From Planctomycetales bacterium (GTDB lineage: Bacteria > Planctomycetota > Phycisphaerae > Sedimentisphaerales > Anaerohalosphaeraceae), in assembly GCA_022615575.1 (NCBI GenBank), contig JAKEGM010000027.1, positions 1 to 62,818 on the forward strand: a stretch of DNA of 62,818 nucleotides. The letters run 5' to 3'. Positions 45,906 to 52,974 of the stretch are shown here, one piece after another (position 1 is the stretch's first letter; every line of letters begins with the position of its first letter). The translations under genes were made by a program, and so were the position numbers. A model generated the notes under the pieces. The model worked only from the letters and a program-made list of their open reading frames with translations, did no database searches and was not told the DNA's origin.

Positions 45906-47700
45906 TATAGACCAGAGGATTTTCTGTGTTGCGAAGAAGCTGTGCCTGACTCCAGCCGCCGCAGCCATTAAAGCTGTATTGATGTAAAAGCTCGGTACTG
46001 AACTGAGCCCATTTCTCCTCAGAACCAAATACCTTGAGAGATGTCTGTCGGCTGTATTCGCTTAGACCGGGATATTCACGGACCGGCTGGCGGTGATGAA
46101 CCACGTCTGCTGGTATTTCTTTATGATCCAATAAACCAAAAGGATTTTCACAGCAAGGATGTTCTTTACGATAACTACCTCTGGTTAATTGCCAGCGGTA
46201 ACTGTTGCGTACCCTGACGGGTATTGTGTTTTTCATGGATTGCCCCGGTTTCCCTGTGTACATAGCCGAACGCCTCTTAATCACTCCCAAATCGGTTGCG
46301 GCCCGCTGAATTGTGGCGTAACTGTACCCCGCCTGCTCCCCTTCAGACAGTACATCCCCTGCCAATACAGCATCGGTTCCCAGCCGTTCCCTCAGCCAAT
46401 TAGAGGCCTCGTTCTTTTGTGCCGGTGTATGTCCCCCCTGCATAATCTTATCGATGTCGTGGTGTACCACCTGCCCATCGAATGCCACTTGCCCATCTAT
46501 CAGATTGAACCGCAGGCCGTCAACATCAACAGAGTAATTAGACTTGACCGGCAGGAATAGCCGGGCCGGTCTCTGCCCTTCAATGTCGGTCTTTTCGGTA
46601 ACGACCGCCCAAACAGAACGGGCCGCCGCCGTGAAAGCCGTACTCCCCAGCGTTCGGTATATGGCCTCCAAGTCGCTCTTTTTACTGAAGTGGCTAACAC
46701 CTATAACCGTGATATGCCGTCGCTGGGCCAACTGCTGAAGGCCCAGCAGAACGCCCCTTACATCGCTGTTGCTGTTTTCGTTTGCATTGCCCAGATACGC
46801 CGTGATAGGGTCAAAGATTATCAGTCGGCAATCAGGGACATTATCAAGATATGTTTCCAAATGCCTTAGGCTATCCTGAATAGTGAATGCCTGCCCCTTC
46901 AGGTCCAGACTGTTGAACGCGAACACCTTAGAGCAATCGGCCCCCTGTGATAATAAACGCGGTTTGATGGCATATTCCAGCGATTCTTCATCGCTGAACA
47001 ACAGGACCGAGCCGGGTTCCATGGTGTTCTCGGCATCCGGCCAGTTCCGGCCCGTGGTGATCTGCGCCGCGACGTACATCGTCAAGAAGGATTTGCCGAT
47101 ACCGGGATTGCCGACTATCATCGACAGCATCCCCGCCGGTATCCGGTTCGGCCAGAACCAGCTTACGGCCTTAGCGTCCACCTGCGTAAGTGGTGTGAAT
47201 CGTATCGGACAAACCGCATGGCATTCTGCCTCATTCTTAAGCGCGTCCAGTTCCCCCTGAAGACCGGATAGCAACTCCGCAAGTCCTGCCCCATTGCGGA
47301 ATTGCTCGGCATAGTGTGTTGTTATTTCTGCCCCGCGTCTTTTGAAGAAGTCCTCCCGTATCATATCGACGTGCATATCGACATCGACGGGCAAATTGGT
47401 TGTCTCAAACAGCTCCACGATATAATCGTTCCCGCCAACGGCTGCGAACCGGCCCCGCCCTTTCAACCAGCGCCGCAAATGCACAATGTCATCGGAGAAA
47501 TCTTCAACCTTTTTATGTTGCTCAGCATATTCCAGCAGTTCAGAGTAAAGAATTTCATTTGTGGCATCGGTGAAATAGTCCGGGCCGATAATCCGGCTGA
47601 CGGACTCAACTTTGGCGCGGTTTTTAAGCAACTCTCCCAACACAATTTTTTCGGAACCAACCTCTTCGTTCATCATCGCTCTCTCCAGTCGACCGGACAC
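45808..47700 (-). CDS. Element replication ATPase: DnaB-N-like domain plus RepA/AAA_25 RecA-fold
   Basis: 630 residues. Residues 10-115 resemble the DnaB helicase N-terminal domain (EKIVLGELLKNRAKVESVSRIIGPDYFTD). The RecA-fold ATPase begins near 190, with Walker A VGNPGIGKSFLT, a DEES acidic pair and Walker B CRLIIFDPITAYLG, and an IGVSHFSKK sensor-like strand, as in RepA-type hexameric helicases of plasmids and islands. The last ~130 residues are not recognised, and the extreme C-terminus is read from the DNA that in another frame encodes the HAD fragment, so its natural end may have been lost. The start overlaps the upstream HTH gene. Confidence 0.8.
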   Translation of the reverse strand: MSGRLERAMMNEEVGSEKIVLGELLKNRAKVESVSRIIGPDYFTDATNEILYSELLEYAEQHKKVEDFSDDIVHLRRWLKGRGRFAAVGGNDYIVELFETTNLPVDVDMHVDMIREDFFKRRGAEITTHYAEQFRNGAGLAELLSGLQGELDALKNEAECHAVCPIRFTPLTQVDAKAVSWFWPNRIPAGMLSMIVGNPGIGKSFLTMYVAAQITTGRNWPDAENTMEPGSVLLFSDEESLEYAIKPRLLSQGADCSKVFAFNSLDLKGQAFTIQDSLRHLETYLDNVPDCRLIIFDPITAYLGNANENSNSDVRGVLLGLQQLAQRRHITVIGVSHFSKKSDLEAIYRTLGSTAFTAAARSVWAVVTEKTDIEGQRPARLFLPVKSNYSVDVDGLRFNLIDGQVAFDGQVVHHDIDKIMQGGHTPAQKNEASNWLRERLGTDAVLAGDVLSEGEQAGYSYATIQRAATDLGVIKRRSAMYTGKPGQSMKNTIPVRVRNSYRWQLTRGSYRKEHPCCENPFGLLDHKEIPADVVHHRQPVREYPGLSEYSRQTSLKVFGSEEKWAQFSTELLHQYSFNGCGGWSQAQLLRNTENPLVYTLSWDFMADFAISKCRCTKRAPACSEMEPASQ

Positions 47701-47891
47701 CCGGCCTCAATCCATGCCTCGACCTGCCGCCGGTTATATCGAACGCTTCGCCCCAGGCGGATGGACTTAATCGGGAATCGGCCTGTTTGGCGCATCCCAA
47801 AAAAGTGATTGCTTCCGATGCCCAACATTCGGCATATGGCCTGATAGTCTATTAGTAGGACATCGGCGGTGATTTGTTTTGGCTTAACCAT
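47673..47891 (-). CDS. AlpA/excisionase-like helix-turn-helix protein, copy 1
   Basis: 72 residues: a MerR-like winged HTH with DYQAICRMLGIGSNHFFGMRQTGRFP followed by IRLGRSVRYNRRQVEAWIEAGCPV. It overlaps the ATPase gene start by 28 bases and should be co-expressed. Proteins of this type act as excisionases or as regulators. It is clearly paralogous to the protein at 50547-50771. Confidence 0.8.
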   Translation of the reverse strand: MVKPKQITADVLLIDYQAICRMLGIGSNHFFGMRQTGRFPIKSIRLGRSVRYNRRQVEAWIEAGCPVDWRER

Positions 47892-48093
47892 TGACGGTCC
47901 CCCCCGTTTTATTCTTCAATAGCCCACCGGATGTTTTGGCCTGAAGACCTCTAAAGATTCCAAACAAAAGATAATGCCGCATTATCAGTAAGTCGATGTC
48001 GTGGCTGTCAAAATCCCTGCCGTCTAGCTCTGCATAGAGCACCCGGTTCACTTCCCCGGGCGTCGTGTAAGCGGCAGAGATAGCATCCCCCAA
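47884..48093 (-). CDS. Small element protein, unknown
   Basis: 69 residues (MGDAISAAYTTPGEVNRVLY...). Acidic N-terminal half with a helical RDFDSHDIDLLIMRHYLLFGIFRG segment and a basic tail. It overlaps the HTH gene start by 8 bases, which supports translation. No family recognised. Confidence 0.5.
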   Translation of the reverse strand: MGDAISAAYTTPGEVNRVLYAELDGRDFDSHDIDLLIMRHYLLFGIFRGLQAKTSGGLLKNKTGGTVNG

Positions 48094-48129
48094 AAGCCCT
48101 GTTTCGACCCCCCCGTAAAGATAGGCGTA

Positions 48130-48396
48130 CTAGCCACTAAGGGCACTCTCGGTTGCCAGCTCCTGCCTCTCCAGTACGAGATTGGCAGTTGGTTGATATT
48201 CGATTTTTTCGGCTCGCCTCTTGAGGACATTTAGGACGGTCGGCAGGTTGAACATCGGAGATTCGTCAACGAAAACCGCCGGAATGCGTTTTTCCCTCGC
48301 CTCAGTTTCCAGCCAGTTGGCAGTTGCCGGGATGTTACGGACACGAAGTTCTCGGGCAATGCTCTCCGTGTTTCGCAGATTTTCTTTTTCGCTCAT
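48130..48396 (-). CDS. Small protein with degenerate HTH-like pattern, unknown
   Basis: 88 residues. The arrangement ESIARELRVRNIPATANWLETEAREKRIPAVFVDESPMFNLPTVLNVLKRRA resembles a MerR/excisionase-like HTH where the wing leads to a residue string after IPAV. This is a weak resemblance. It lies in the middle of the co-directional gene set between the winged-helix protein and the replication genes. Confidence 0.5.
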   Translation of the reverse strand: MSEKENLRNTESIARELRVRNIPATANWLETEAREKRIPAVFVDESPMFNLPTVLNVLKRRAEKIEYQPTANLVLERQELATESALSG

Positions 48397-48447
48397 GCAT
48401 ACAAAATATCACGACCCAGAAAAACTTTAAAGCGAACACAAGTAACA

Positions 48448-49128
48448 TTAAGTCTCATCTAATATCTGTAAATACGATAAACCTTTTTCGGTGATTTTGT
48501 ACCCGCCTCGCCCATTGGATGTTTTGTTTTTTTCCGCAAGTCCCATTTTTACAAATCCATCCAGCCACCGATATATCGTTGGTCTTGATATGGCTGGCTT
48601 TGTCTTTTCGATGGTTTTAATTGTCGCTTTGCAAATATCATTTCCAGTTCGATATATCTGTGGGTTATCAGATAAATCATACAAGATTGTAAGCTGTAGT
48701 TCCTTTAATCCGATACTATCAAGCCGCTCCTGGAACATTCGCTGTATATTTTTGAGGCATTCTATGGTTTCCGCGGCATAATCGACAATATCATCGTATC
48801 GGCCTTGCAAGTCGCCCCGGTCGATCTCATCAAGTTTTGTCCAGTCTTCGTTTTTATATACCCCCGCGGCCAGTATGTCATTTTCCCATCGCCTCAGCTT
48901 TATAAGAAGCGACTTCATCCGCAAGGCAAATTGTTCTGCTGTATCGGCTGCAAAACATTTATCCAGCCAGACACGGACAAATTCAACATCCAGCCGCTTA
49001 AATACTTTATCAAAATGAACAGAGGGGCGGTTTTTTACATCTGGGGGAACGTCCTTACAAAATTCCTGTAATTTCAAAATTAAAGGTTTGACTGTTATGT
49101 CAATCGGATTTGCTTTTTTCTTTGCCAT
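48448..49128 (-). CDS. Element protein with C-terminal winged-helix domain
   Basis: 226 residues. The N-terminal 150 residues are mainly charged helices of unknown kind. The C-terminal 75 residues look like a winged helix (LTILYDLSDNPQ, ISRPTIYRWLDGFVKMGLAEKN, GRGGYKITEKGLSYL), as in MarR- or PadR-like regulators and some replication initiators. It may control the element's genes. Basic start MAKKKANPIDI. Confidence 0.65.
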   Translation of the reverse strand: MAKKKANPIDITVKPLILKLQEFCKDVPPDVKNRPSVHFDKVFKRLDVEFVRVWLDKCFAADTAEQFALRMKSLLIKLRRWENDILAAGVYKNEDWTKLDEIDRGDLQGRYDDIVDYAAETIECLKNIQRMFQERLDSIGLKELQLTILYDLSDNPQIYRTGNDICKATIKTIEKTKPAISRPTIYRWLDGFVKMGLAEKNKTSNGRGGYKITEKGLSYLQILDET

Positions 49129-49214
49129 ATTGCATCGCCTTTACAATCGCCAAAACTATGAGCGGCAGGTGGTGGCGTTCCACTTTTCGGGAATGACCCT
49201 ATCCGCTCAAAATG

Positions 49215-50534
49215 TTATGCCTTTTTATTCTTTCGCTGTTTCGGTTTCTGTCCAAAACTCGGCAGCGCATTGATCGCCGCCGTCTCTTGCTCTTTATTGC
49301 CATGCGTATAGAGTGACAACGTTAGGTTTATGTCGCTATGCCGCATCAAGTCCATTGCAACCTTCGGATGCACCCCGTTTTCGGCCAGTAGGGTTCCGAA
49401 CGTATGTCTCAAACAGTGAAAATCGGCCTTGCCCTGATATGTTTCGACCTTCAAAAAATCGCTGCCCCCGCGCCGCCGATGTTCTTTGGGATTGTCTTTG
49501 ACGGCCTCGGTCCATGCCTTACGCGCCTTCTCCATGTCCTTTTTGAGCATTTTGGCCGCCGATTGCGGTACGGCGAACGCCGCCGCCATTGGCAGCTTGC
49601 CGGATAAATGGCGTTTGAGCTTGTCCATCAGAGCCGCCTTGACGGGCAGCAGAGCCGGTTTCCTGTTCTTGCTATGCTGTGCCTCGACCTTCACCGTAAG
49701 CCGCTCAAAATCGAAACTGGTACGTTTCAGGGATTTTATCTCGTCTCTCCGCAAGCCGGTACTGACAGCCAATTCATAGACTAACGCCCTCTCCGGGCCG
49801 GGTATGTTCCAGCTTGACGGAGCCGTCGCGGTATAGCTCAAAAGATACTCAATTTCATCGGTCGATAACGCCCGTCTCTGATTCTCGACCCGGACGTTCT
49901 TTAGCGATAAATGGATCAGCGGGTCGCCGGCCATGCGGCCATTGACTACGCACCACTTTGCAAACTGCTTGACCGCCCGTAAATGATGCAGCTTTGAATA
50001 GGACGCCGCCGGGCCTGTCTCGGACAGTTCGACCTTGTTTGTTTTGGGGTTTGTCCGGTAAACGGTCGCTTGCAACCGCCCTATGGCCGCCATTGCCTTG
50101 TCGCCGGATATGTCGTTCAATGAACGGAACCCCCCTTCCCTAAACACCCGCTCGGCTCGTTGTCGCTTTTGGTTGGCGTATGCTTTCCCCGCTCCCCCGT
50201 CAATCAGAGCCGCCTGCCAGTCGTCAAGGTGTTTATTCAGGGAAGAACCCGCCGCAACCCGTACCGTGCTGATAAGCCCCATTTGGGTAAACTTTGACAG
50301 CATTGCTGTCGATAATTGGCTTAACCAACGCTCGATATGCTTGTCATAGCTGCCGCCCCTCTCGTACTGGGCCAGCATCGTTTCAAGGTCGGCTGCGAAA
50401 TCCCGGCTCAATTTTTCGTTTTCAAACAAGGGCAACCCATACCGCTTGCCGCCGGACAAGTGTACATCAGCATACCATTTTCGGATTGTGATTGTCTCAC
50501 CATCTTTATTGATTTTTTTTCGGTAAACTCTCAT
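49215..50534 (-). CDS. int: Tyrosine recombinase / phage-type integrase
   Basis: 439 residues. An N-terminal SAM-like core-binding domain (about 100-200) precedes the catalytic domain with the full active-site set: Arg in STGLRRDEIKSL, Lys near TVKVEAQHSK, His-x-x-Arg in HCLRHTFGTLL, His in MRHSDINLTLSLY and the nucleophile Tyr in the same motif. It should catalyse integration at tRNA-Arg and, with an excisionase, excision. It lies about 0.5 kb from the right att site. Confidence 0.95.
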   Translation of the reverse strand: MRVYRKKINKDGETITIRKWYADVHLSGGKRYGLPLFENEKLSRDFAADLETMLAQYERGGSYDKHIERWLSQLSTAMLSKFTQMGLISTVRVAAGSSLNKHLDDWQAALIDGGAGKAYANQKRQRAERVFREGGFRSLNDISGDKAMAAIGRLQATVYRTNPKTNKVELSETGPAASYSKLHHLRAVKQFAKWCVVNGRMAGDPLIHLSLKNVRVENQRRALSTDEIEYLLSYTATAPSSWNIPGPERALVYELAVSTGLRRDEIKSLKRTSFDFERLTVKVEAQHSKNRKPALLPVKAALMDKLKRHLSGKLPMAAAFAVPQSAAKMLKKDMEKARKAWTEAVKDNPKEHRRRGGSDFLKVETYQGKADFHCLRHTFGTLLAENGVHPKVAMDLMRHSDINLTLSLYTHGNKEQETAAINALPSFGQKPKQRKNKKA

Positions 50535-50546
50535 CTTGAATACTCC

Positions 50547-50771
50547 TTATTGCTTTTGCTGGAACCGCTGCACCGGGCAACCTTGTTCAATCCATGCCTC
50601 AACTTGACGGCGGTCAAAGCGAACGGAGCCGCCCAGCCGGATTTTCTTCAGTGGGATTCTCCCGCTTGACTGCAACGCAAAAACCTGGCTGACGGAGCAA
50701 CTAAGCATTTCCGCCAAAAGCTGGTACGATACCAGCCGCGTGTTCGGCGTTAGCTCACGATTTTTTCGCAT
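50547..50771 (-). CDS. AlpA/excisionase-like helix-turn-helix protein, copy 2
   Basis: Start ATG 50771 is chosen (MRKNRELTPNTRLVSYQLLAE) because it has AAGGA and GGTGG upstream; 50825 is less likely. 74 residues: SYQLLAEMLSCSVSQVFALQSSGRIPLKKIRLGGSVRFDRRQVEAWIEQGCPV, a MerR-like HTH. It ends 12 bases before int, the classic xis-int order, so it is the likely recombination directionality factor. It shares the RRQVEAWIE.GCPV tail with the protein at 47673. Confidence 0.82.
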   Translation of the reverse strand: MRKNRELTPNTRLVSYQLLAEMLSCSVSQVFALQSSGRIPLKKIRLGGSVRFDRRQVEAWIEQGCPVQRFQQKQ

Positions 50772-50933
50772 GGACCACCGTCCTTTTTGAAAAAAAGTGG
50801 CCGGGGTGTATGGTCCGATGAACAAAAAGGAATGTTTCGGCCCCCGGCCATGATTGCAATAAATTTTGAGGATTCATCAGTACCATACACCTATATAATG
50901 CCGCAACCGCCCTACTGTGTCAAGAAAAATATA

Positions 50934-50957
50934 TTAGTTTCCTCTTTAGTTTCCTCT
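50934..50957 (+). repeat. Exact tandem 12-bp repeat near the right att site
   Basis: TTAGTTTCCTCT is repeated exactly twice (50934-50945 and 50946-50957). It lies between the excisionase-like gene and the tRNA, about 115 bases from the att core, a natural position for recombinase or excisionase arm-binding sites. Confidence 0.6.
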
Positions 50958-51072
50958 TTTTGCAGGTAATTCTGTGTAATTTGGAGTAATTAGCCGCAAT
51001 CTATTGAAAAGCCCAAAATTGTAAAAATCTGCGTTTTTGAATGAAAAACGATGTTTTTTTGCTAAAAAGAGG

Positions 51073-51116
51073 ACTACGCCCGGCGGGATTCGAACCCACG
51101 ACCCCAGGTTTAGGAA
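51073..51116. repeat. Right attachment site within tRNA-Arg
   Basis: 44 bases shared with 44686-44731. They overlap the 3' half of the tRNA gene, from the anticodon stem-loop to the acceptor end. Crossing-over inside the identical 22-base or 11-base block would excise a circle of about 6.4 kb and restore one tRNA gene. Confidence 0.85.
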
Positions 51117-51148
51117 ACCTGTGCTCTATCCATCTGAGCTACGAGCGC
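51075..51148 (-). tRNA. tRNA-Arg (anticodon CCT)
   Basis: Read on the minus strand, it starts GCGCTCG TA GCTC and ends CGGGCGT A. The acceptor stem pairs over 7 bp (two G-T wobbles), the D arm is GCTC/GAGC, and the anticodon stem CAGGT/ACCTG encloses TTCCTAA, giving anticodon CCT. The T arm has GTGGG/CCCGC and TTCGAAT. CCA is not encoded. The element's integration point lies in its 3' half, but the gene is intact because the element restores the sequence. Confidence 0.93.
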
Positions 51149-51368
51149 ACGTTCCGCAGTTTACCGAACAAGTTGGCGGACTTCAACTGTTCTTTTAGAC
51201 TCTCTGGGCGATTCGCCGATTAGATGGCCATGACAAAAACAAGACAAACACCATCTTTATGCAGGGCCTGTTGGGGTGGATTTACAGGAATGCAGACGGA
51301 CTTCGGGAACACGGTAAATATGAAATGCTCGGCAAACAGTATGACTGCGGCGAAGAAAGATTTCACTA

Positions 51369-51397
51369 TTGACTCTATGCCTGTTTTCGGATAGGAT
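51369..51397 (+). promoter_or_regulatory. Candidate promoter for tatA
   Basis: TTGACT (51369-51374) is followed after 17 bases by TAGGAT (51392-51397). Transcription would start near 51404 and the ATG follows at 51435 with AAGGA upstream. The 51149-51368 stretch between the tRNA and this site shows no gene I can support. Confidence 0.5.
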
Positions 51398-51434
51398 GAA
51401 AGTGTCTAGAAAAAAGAAGAAAGGATTTACAAGC

Positions 51435-51671
51435 ATGACGCACGATTTATTAGCAATGTTCGGCCTTCCCTCTGGATCAGAATGGATCATTATCCTGATT
51501 ATTGCCGTCTTGATTTTTGGACGAAGATTACCCGAAATCGCACGGGGGCTTGGAAAGAGCATTACCGAATTCAAAAAAGGTGTTAAGGACACAGAAGACG
51601 ACGTTAAAAACGCCCTTGATGAATCGGACAAAATCGCAGAGGAACACGGGAAAAATACCTCTGCGAATTAA
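51435..51671 (+). CDS. tatA: Twin-arginine translocase subunit TatA/E
   Basis: 78 residues from ATG 51435 (AAGGA upstream); an upstream in-frame ATG at 51369 coincides with the -35 box and is unlikely. One membrane helix (GSEWIIILIIAVLIFG), then the hinge and amphipathic helix (RRLPEIARGLGKSITEFKKGV), then an acidic tail. It forms the Tat pore with TatC, encoded convergently; their stop codons share the palindrome TTAA. The Tat-tagged hydrogenase in this window is a likely client. Confidence 0.93.
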   Translation: MTHDLLAMFGLPSGSEWIIILIIAVLIFGRRLPEIARGLGKSITEFKKGVKDTEDDVKNALDESDKIAEEHGKNTSAN

Positions 51672-52447
51672 CCCTGACGCTGCCGTTTCCGTCTCCACAG
51701 GCGGCAGATGATAATACTGCCCTCATAAAGAACATACAATGGAACCGCCAGCGCTGTTTGTGTAATCATATCCCCCGAAGGCGTTACCGCGGCGGCGATT
51801 ACAAAAACAGCCAGAAAGACATATTTTCTGACCTTTGCAAGTGTTTCCACCGATACCAGCCCCATGCGCTCAGCGAAAATGATTGCGATAGGAGATTGAA
51901 ACGCTGCCCCAAAAATGACCGACAATATCAGCACGAAATTGATATAGTCGGCCAGAGAAGGAATATACTTGACATAATCGATGCCCAATTTGAATTTTAC
52001 GAAAAAACGAAGCGTCAGAGGGCCAATCACAAACAGAAAGAACAGCACCCCTGTAATAAACAGAGCGGCGGAAAAGGGAGCAACGGCATACACGAATTTT
52101 CGTTCGTGCTGGTACAGGCCCGCTGAAACAAACGCCCATATCTGGTAAAAAAGCCAGGGACAGGAAATCAGCACAGCCGCCACAATTACGGCTTTGATAT
52201 AAACCATAAACGGCTCGGTTACCTTGATGGCCTGTATCGATGGCTCAACATGTGCGCTTCTTACGGCTTCTTCATAGGGCAGCAGCAGGAGTTTCACAAA
52301 ATAATGCCCGAAGAAAAAAGAAATAATCACGGCGATTGCCAAACCCGTCAAAGCCAATATCAGACGCACCCGGAGCTCATCCAGATGGTCGCCTAAGCTC
52401 ATGCTCTTAAGCTCTTCTCCACGGTGTTTCTGCCTGTTTTCCGCCAT
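51668..52447 (-). CDS. tatC: Twin-arginine translocase subunit TatC
   Basis: Six-helix receptor of the Tat pathway. ATG 52447 (MAENRQKHRGEELKSMSLGDHLDELRVRL) is preferred to 52501. Signature features: the N-terminal MSLGDHLDELRVRL motif with the conserved Glu, the loop SCPWLFYQIWAFVSAGLYQHERKF, and FGAAFQSPIAIIF with a following membrane span. It ends tail-to-tail with tatA, so tatA and tatC are convergent rather than in one operon, which is less usual. Confidence 0.93.
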   Translation of the reverse strand: MAENRQKHRGEELKSMSLGDHLDELRVRLILALTGLAIAVIISFFFGHYFVKLLLLPYEEAVRSAHVEPSIQAIKVTEPFMVYIKAVIVAAVLISCPWLFYQIWAFVSAGLYQHERKFVYAVAPFSAALFITGVLFFLFVIGPLTLRFFVKFKLGIDYVKYIPSLADYINFVLILSVIFGAAFQSPIAIIFAERMGLVSVETLAKVRKYVFLAVFVIAAAVTPSGDMITQTALAVPLYVLYEGSIIICRLWRRKRQRQG

Positions 52448-52565
52448 ACGCTCTATTCCCGAAGCTGTTTCCTGAACATAGACGCCAATAGTGTACGTCA
52501 AACCCCGGCAATTGGCAACTGTTTTTCATGGCGGCGTCGGGAAGGATTTTGTACAATGAAATGGT

Positions 52566-52802
52566 ATGCACTGGAAAACCGTCATTCTGTTGATTGCCGG
52601 AACCCTGTTCTGTCTGGGCAGCGCCGGCTATGGGCTGGTCAGGGTCATACTGCGTCCAAGACCCGACGACGGTATCGACGAATCCCATTGGGAATTAGAA
52701 GACCGTCACCCCGCCCTTCAGCGGTACCAGCGATGGACCCAAATCACCTTAACCGCCGTCATCATCAGCATGCTGTTGCTGTTTCTGTGCATTTGCGTAT
52801 GA
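52566..52802 (+). CDS. Small membrane protein, unknown
   Basis: 78 residues: a membrane helix (TVILLIAGTLFCLGSAGYGLV), a hydrophilic loop (RPRPDDGIDESHWELEDRHPALQRYQ) and a second helix (ITLTAVIISMLLLFLCIC). It is divergent from tatC with about 120 bases between starts. No family recognised; the topology makes coding plausible. Confidence 0.55.
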   Translation: MHWKTVILLIAGTLFCLGSAGYGLVRVILRPRPDDGIDESHWELEDRHPALQRYQRWTQITLTAVIISMLLLFLCICV

Positions 52803-52855
52803 GAATGGAATCGAAGGGGATATCGTCAAGAGGTTCAGCCAACCGGTTAAATGAA

Positions 52856-52889
52856 CCGGGCTCGGATAGAAGTATCCATCCGGGCCCGG
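52856..52889 (-). terminator. Long GC-rich stem-loop between the small membrane protein and the giant gene
   Basis: CCGGGCTCGGAT (52856-52867) pairs with ATCCGGGCCCGG (52878-52889; one G-T wobble) around a 10-base loop. On the minus strand it is followed by TTCATTT and lies about 85 bases past the giant gene's stop, so it may terminate that transcript. Serving the plus strand instead, it has no T-tract. Confidence 0.45.
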
Positions 52890-52974
52890 GCTTATCGGCC
52901 TGTGCGATTCCGTTTGACCGGTCAACACCTCTTTTGATGTTTTCTGATGATGAAACAGCGTAAAATTCAATCGC

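Larger units (their letters stand above)
44720..51105. mobile_element. Integrated genetic element in tRNA-Arg(CCT), about 6.4 kb
   Basis: Bounded by the tRNA-derived direct repeats at 44686-44731 and 51073-51116. All supportable genes read on the minus strand: AlpA-like HTH and tyrosine recombinase at the right end beside the tRNA, a winged-helix protein, two small proteins, a second AlpA-like HTH, a DnaB-N/RepA-like ATPase, and a truncated HAD gene. No capsid, terminase, conjugation or resistance genes are visible, so it resembles a satellite or small integrative island rather than a prophage. Whether it still excises cannot be judged; the left repeat has decayed slightly. Confidence 0.8.

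Noticed and set aside
45345-46028. Complete HAD hydrolase
   Set aside because: The catalytic DxD motif is missing and the first ~40 codons are out-of-frame helicase sequence.
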